Assembly (NCBI GenBank): GCA_013400155.1 | Contig: VXBM01001543.1 | Span: forward strand, 95,243-159,242 | DNA: 64,000 nt | Origin: Helopsaltes ochotensis | Taxonomy: Eukaryota; Chordata; Aves; Passeriformes; Locustellidae | Direction: 5' to 3' | Shown: piece after piece, positions 63,731 through 64,000 of the stretch | How the letters are laid out: each line of letters begins with the position of its first letter | How positions within the stretch are numbered: position 1 is the first letter of the stretch | Made by a program: the position numbers and the translations under genes | Notes under the pieces: generated by a model | What the model was told of the DNA's origin: nothing | Seen by the model: only the letters and a program-made list of their open reading frames with translations | Databases searched by the model: none

Positions 63731-64000
63731 TTTCACAGAACCATAGAATACCAGGTTGAAAGGGACCTCAAGGATCATTTGATCCAACCTTTTTTGGTCT
63801 TGACAAGATGGCCTGGCACCCTGTCTTTCTGGATCTTAAAGGTGTCCAACACTGGGGAATCGACCAATGGGAAGATTATTCCAATGGTGGATTGCTCTCA
63901 TTGTGAAAATGTTTCCTTTCGAGTCCAGCTGGAATCTCCCCAGGAGTAACAAGAGCACATTACCCCTCACCTTTTCCATGTGACTCCATGTGAAAAGGGA
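63731..64000 (-). mobile_element. CR1 retrotransposon fragment, runs off the window
   Basis: The + strand reads tcacagaaccatagaataccaggttgaaagggacctcaaggatcatttgatccaac, then ggcctggcaccctgtctttctggatcttaaaggtgtccaacactggggaatc, gaagattattccaatgg, ggattgctctcattgtgaaaatg, gagtccagctggaatctccccaggagtaac and ttttccatgtgactcc. This is the reverse complement of the 3' part of a CR1 subfamily that differs from the copy at 59943. The 5' part lies beyond base 64000, so its full length is unknown. Confidence 0.94.

Overview
The window reads as a stretch of bird nuclear DNA, probably from a passerine or another neoavian. This rests on its interspersed repeats. Seven fragments of the CR1 non-LTR retrotransposon are recognisable, several with the bird-type 3' end that reads on the + strand as tcacagaat/tcatagaat repeats followed by a 'gttggaagggacc' motif. 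Two LTRs of an avian ERVL-like endogenous retrovirus family are also present. The CR1 copies near 45.2 kb and 63.7 kb resemble subfamilies I associate with Neoaves and passerines; that attribution is from memory of family consensus sequences, not a search. The sequence is AT-rich, with low repeat density and no protein-coding gene I can support. It looks like a gene desert or the inside of a very long intron.

Layout. 1-26 kb: almost all single-copy AT-rich sequence, broken by simple repeats ((AAATT)n at 2.3 kb, poly-T at 9.7 kb, a long poly-T with one N at 11.5 kb, poly-A at 13.2 kb, T/G-rich at 17.0 kb, (TA)n/(TG)n at 19.8 kb). 26.1 kb: short CR1. 29.7-30.3 kb: solo ERVL-like LTR, minus orientation. 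37.3-38.6 kb: the longest and most decayed CR1. 41.5-41.7 kb: (AAT)n followed by a perfect 30-bp palindrome. 41.8-42.1 kb: the only plus-strand CR1. 45.2-45.6 kb: CR1. 53.0-53.2 kb: old CR1. 55.1-55.6 kb: second ERVL-like LTR, plus orientation. 59.9-60.7 kb: CR1. 63.7 kb to the end: CR1 that runs off the window.

No tRNA, rRNA, CRISPR array, operon or intact transposon was seen. The longest open frames (about 110-125 codons) are what chance gives in 64 kb read in six frames. None shows a domain or family I recognise.

The most interesting structure is a set of short, exact, locally copied segments that belong to no repeat family: a 37-bp perfect inverted duplication (31369-31405 and 32575-32611), a 45-bp perfect direct duplication (60924-60968 and 63390-63434), and a 21-bp perfect inverted duplication (49539-49559 and 50236-50256). 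In the last, the copy near 50.2 kb lies between two 10-bp direct repeats. These look like templated insertions, in which a break is repaired by copying a nearby sequence. A perfect 30-bp palindrome, a 43-bp near-palindrome and a G-quadruplex motif add further non-B-DNA potential. All of these are hypotheses to be tested by alignment with related birds.
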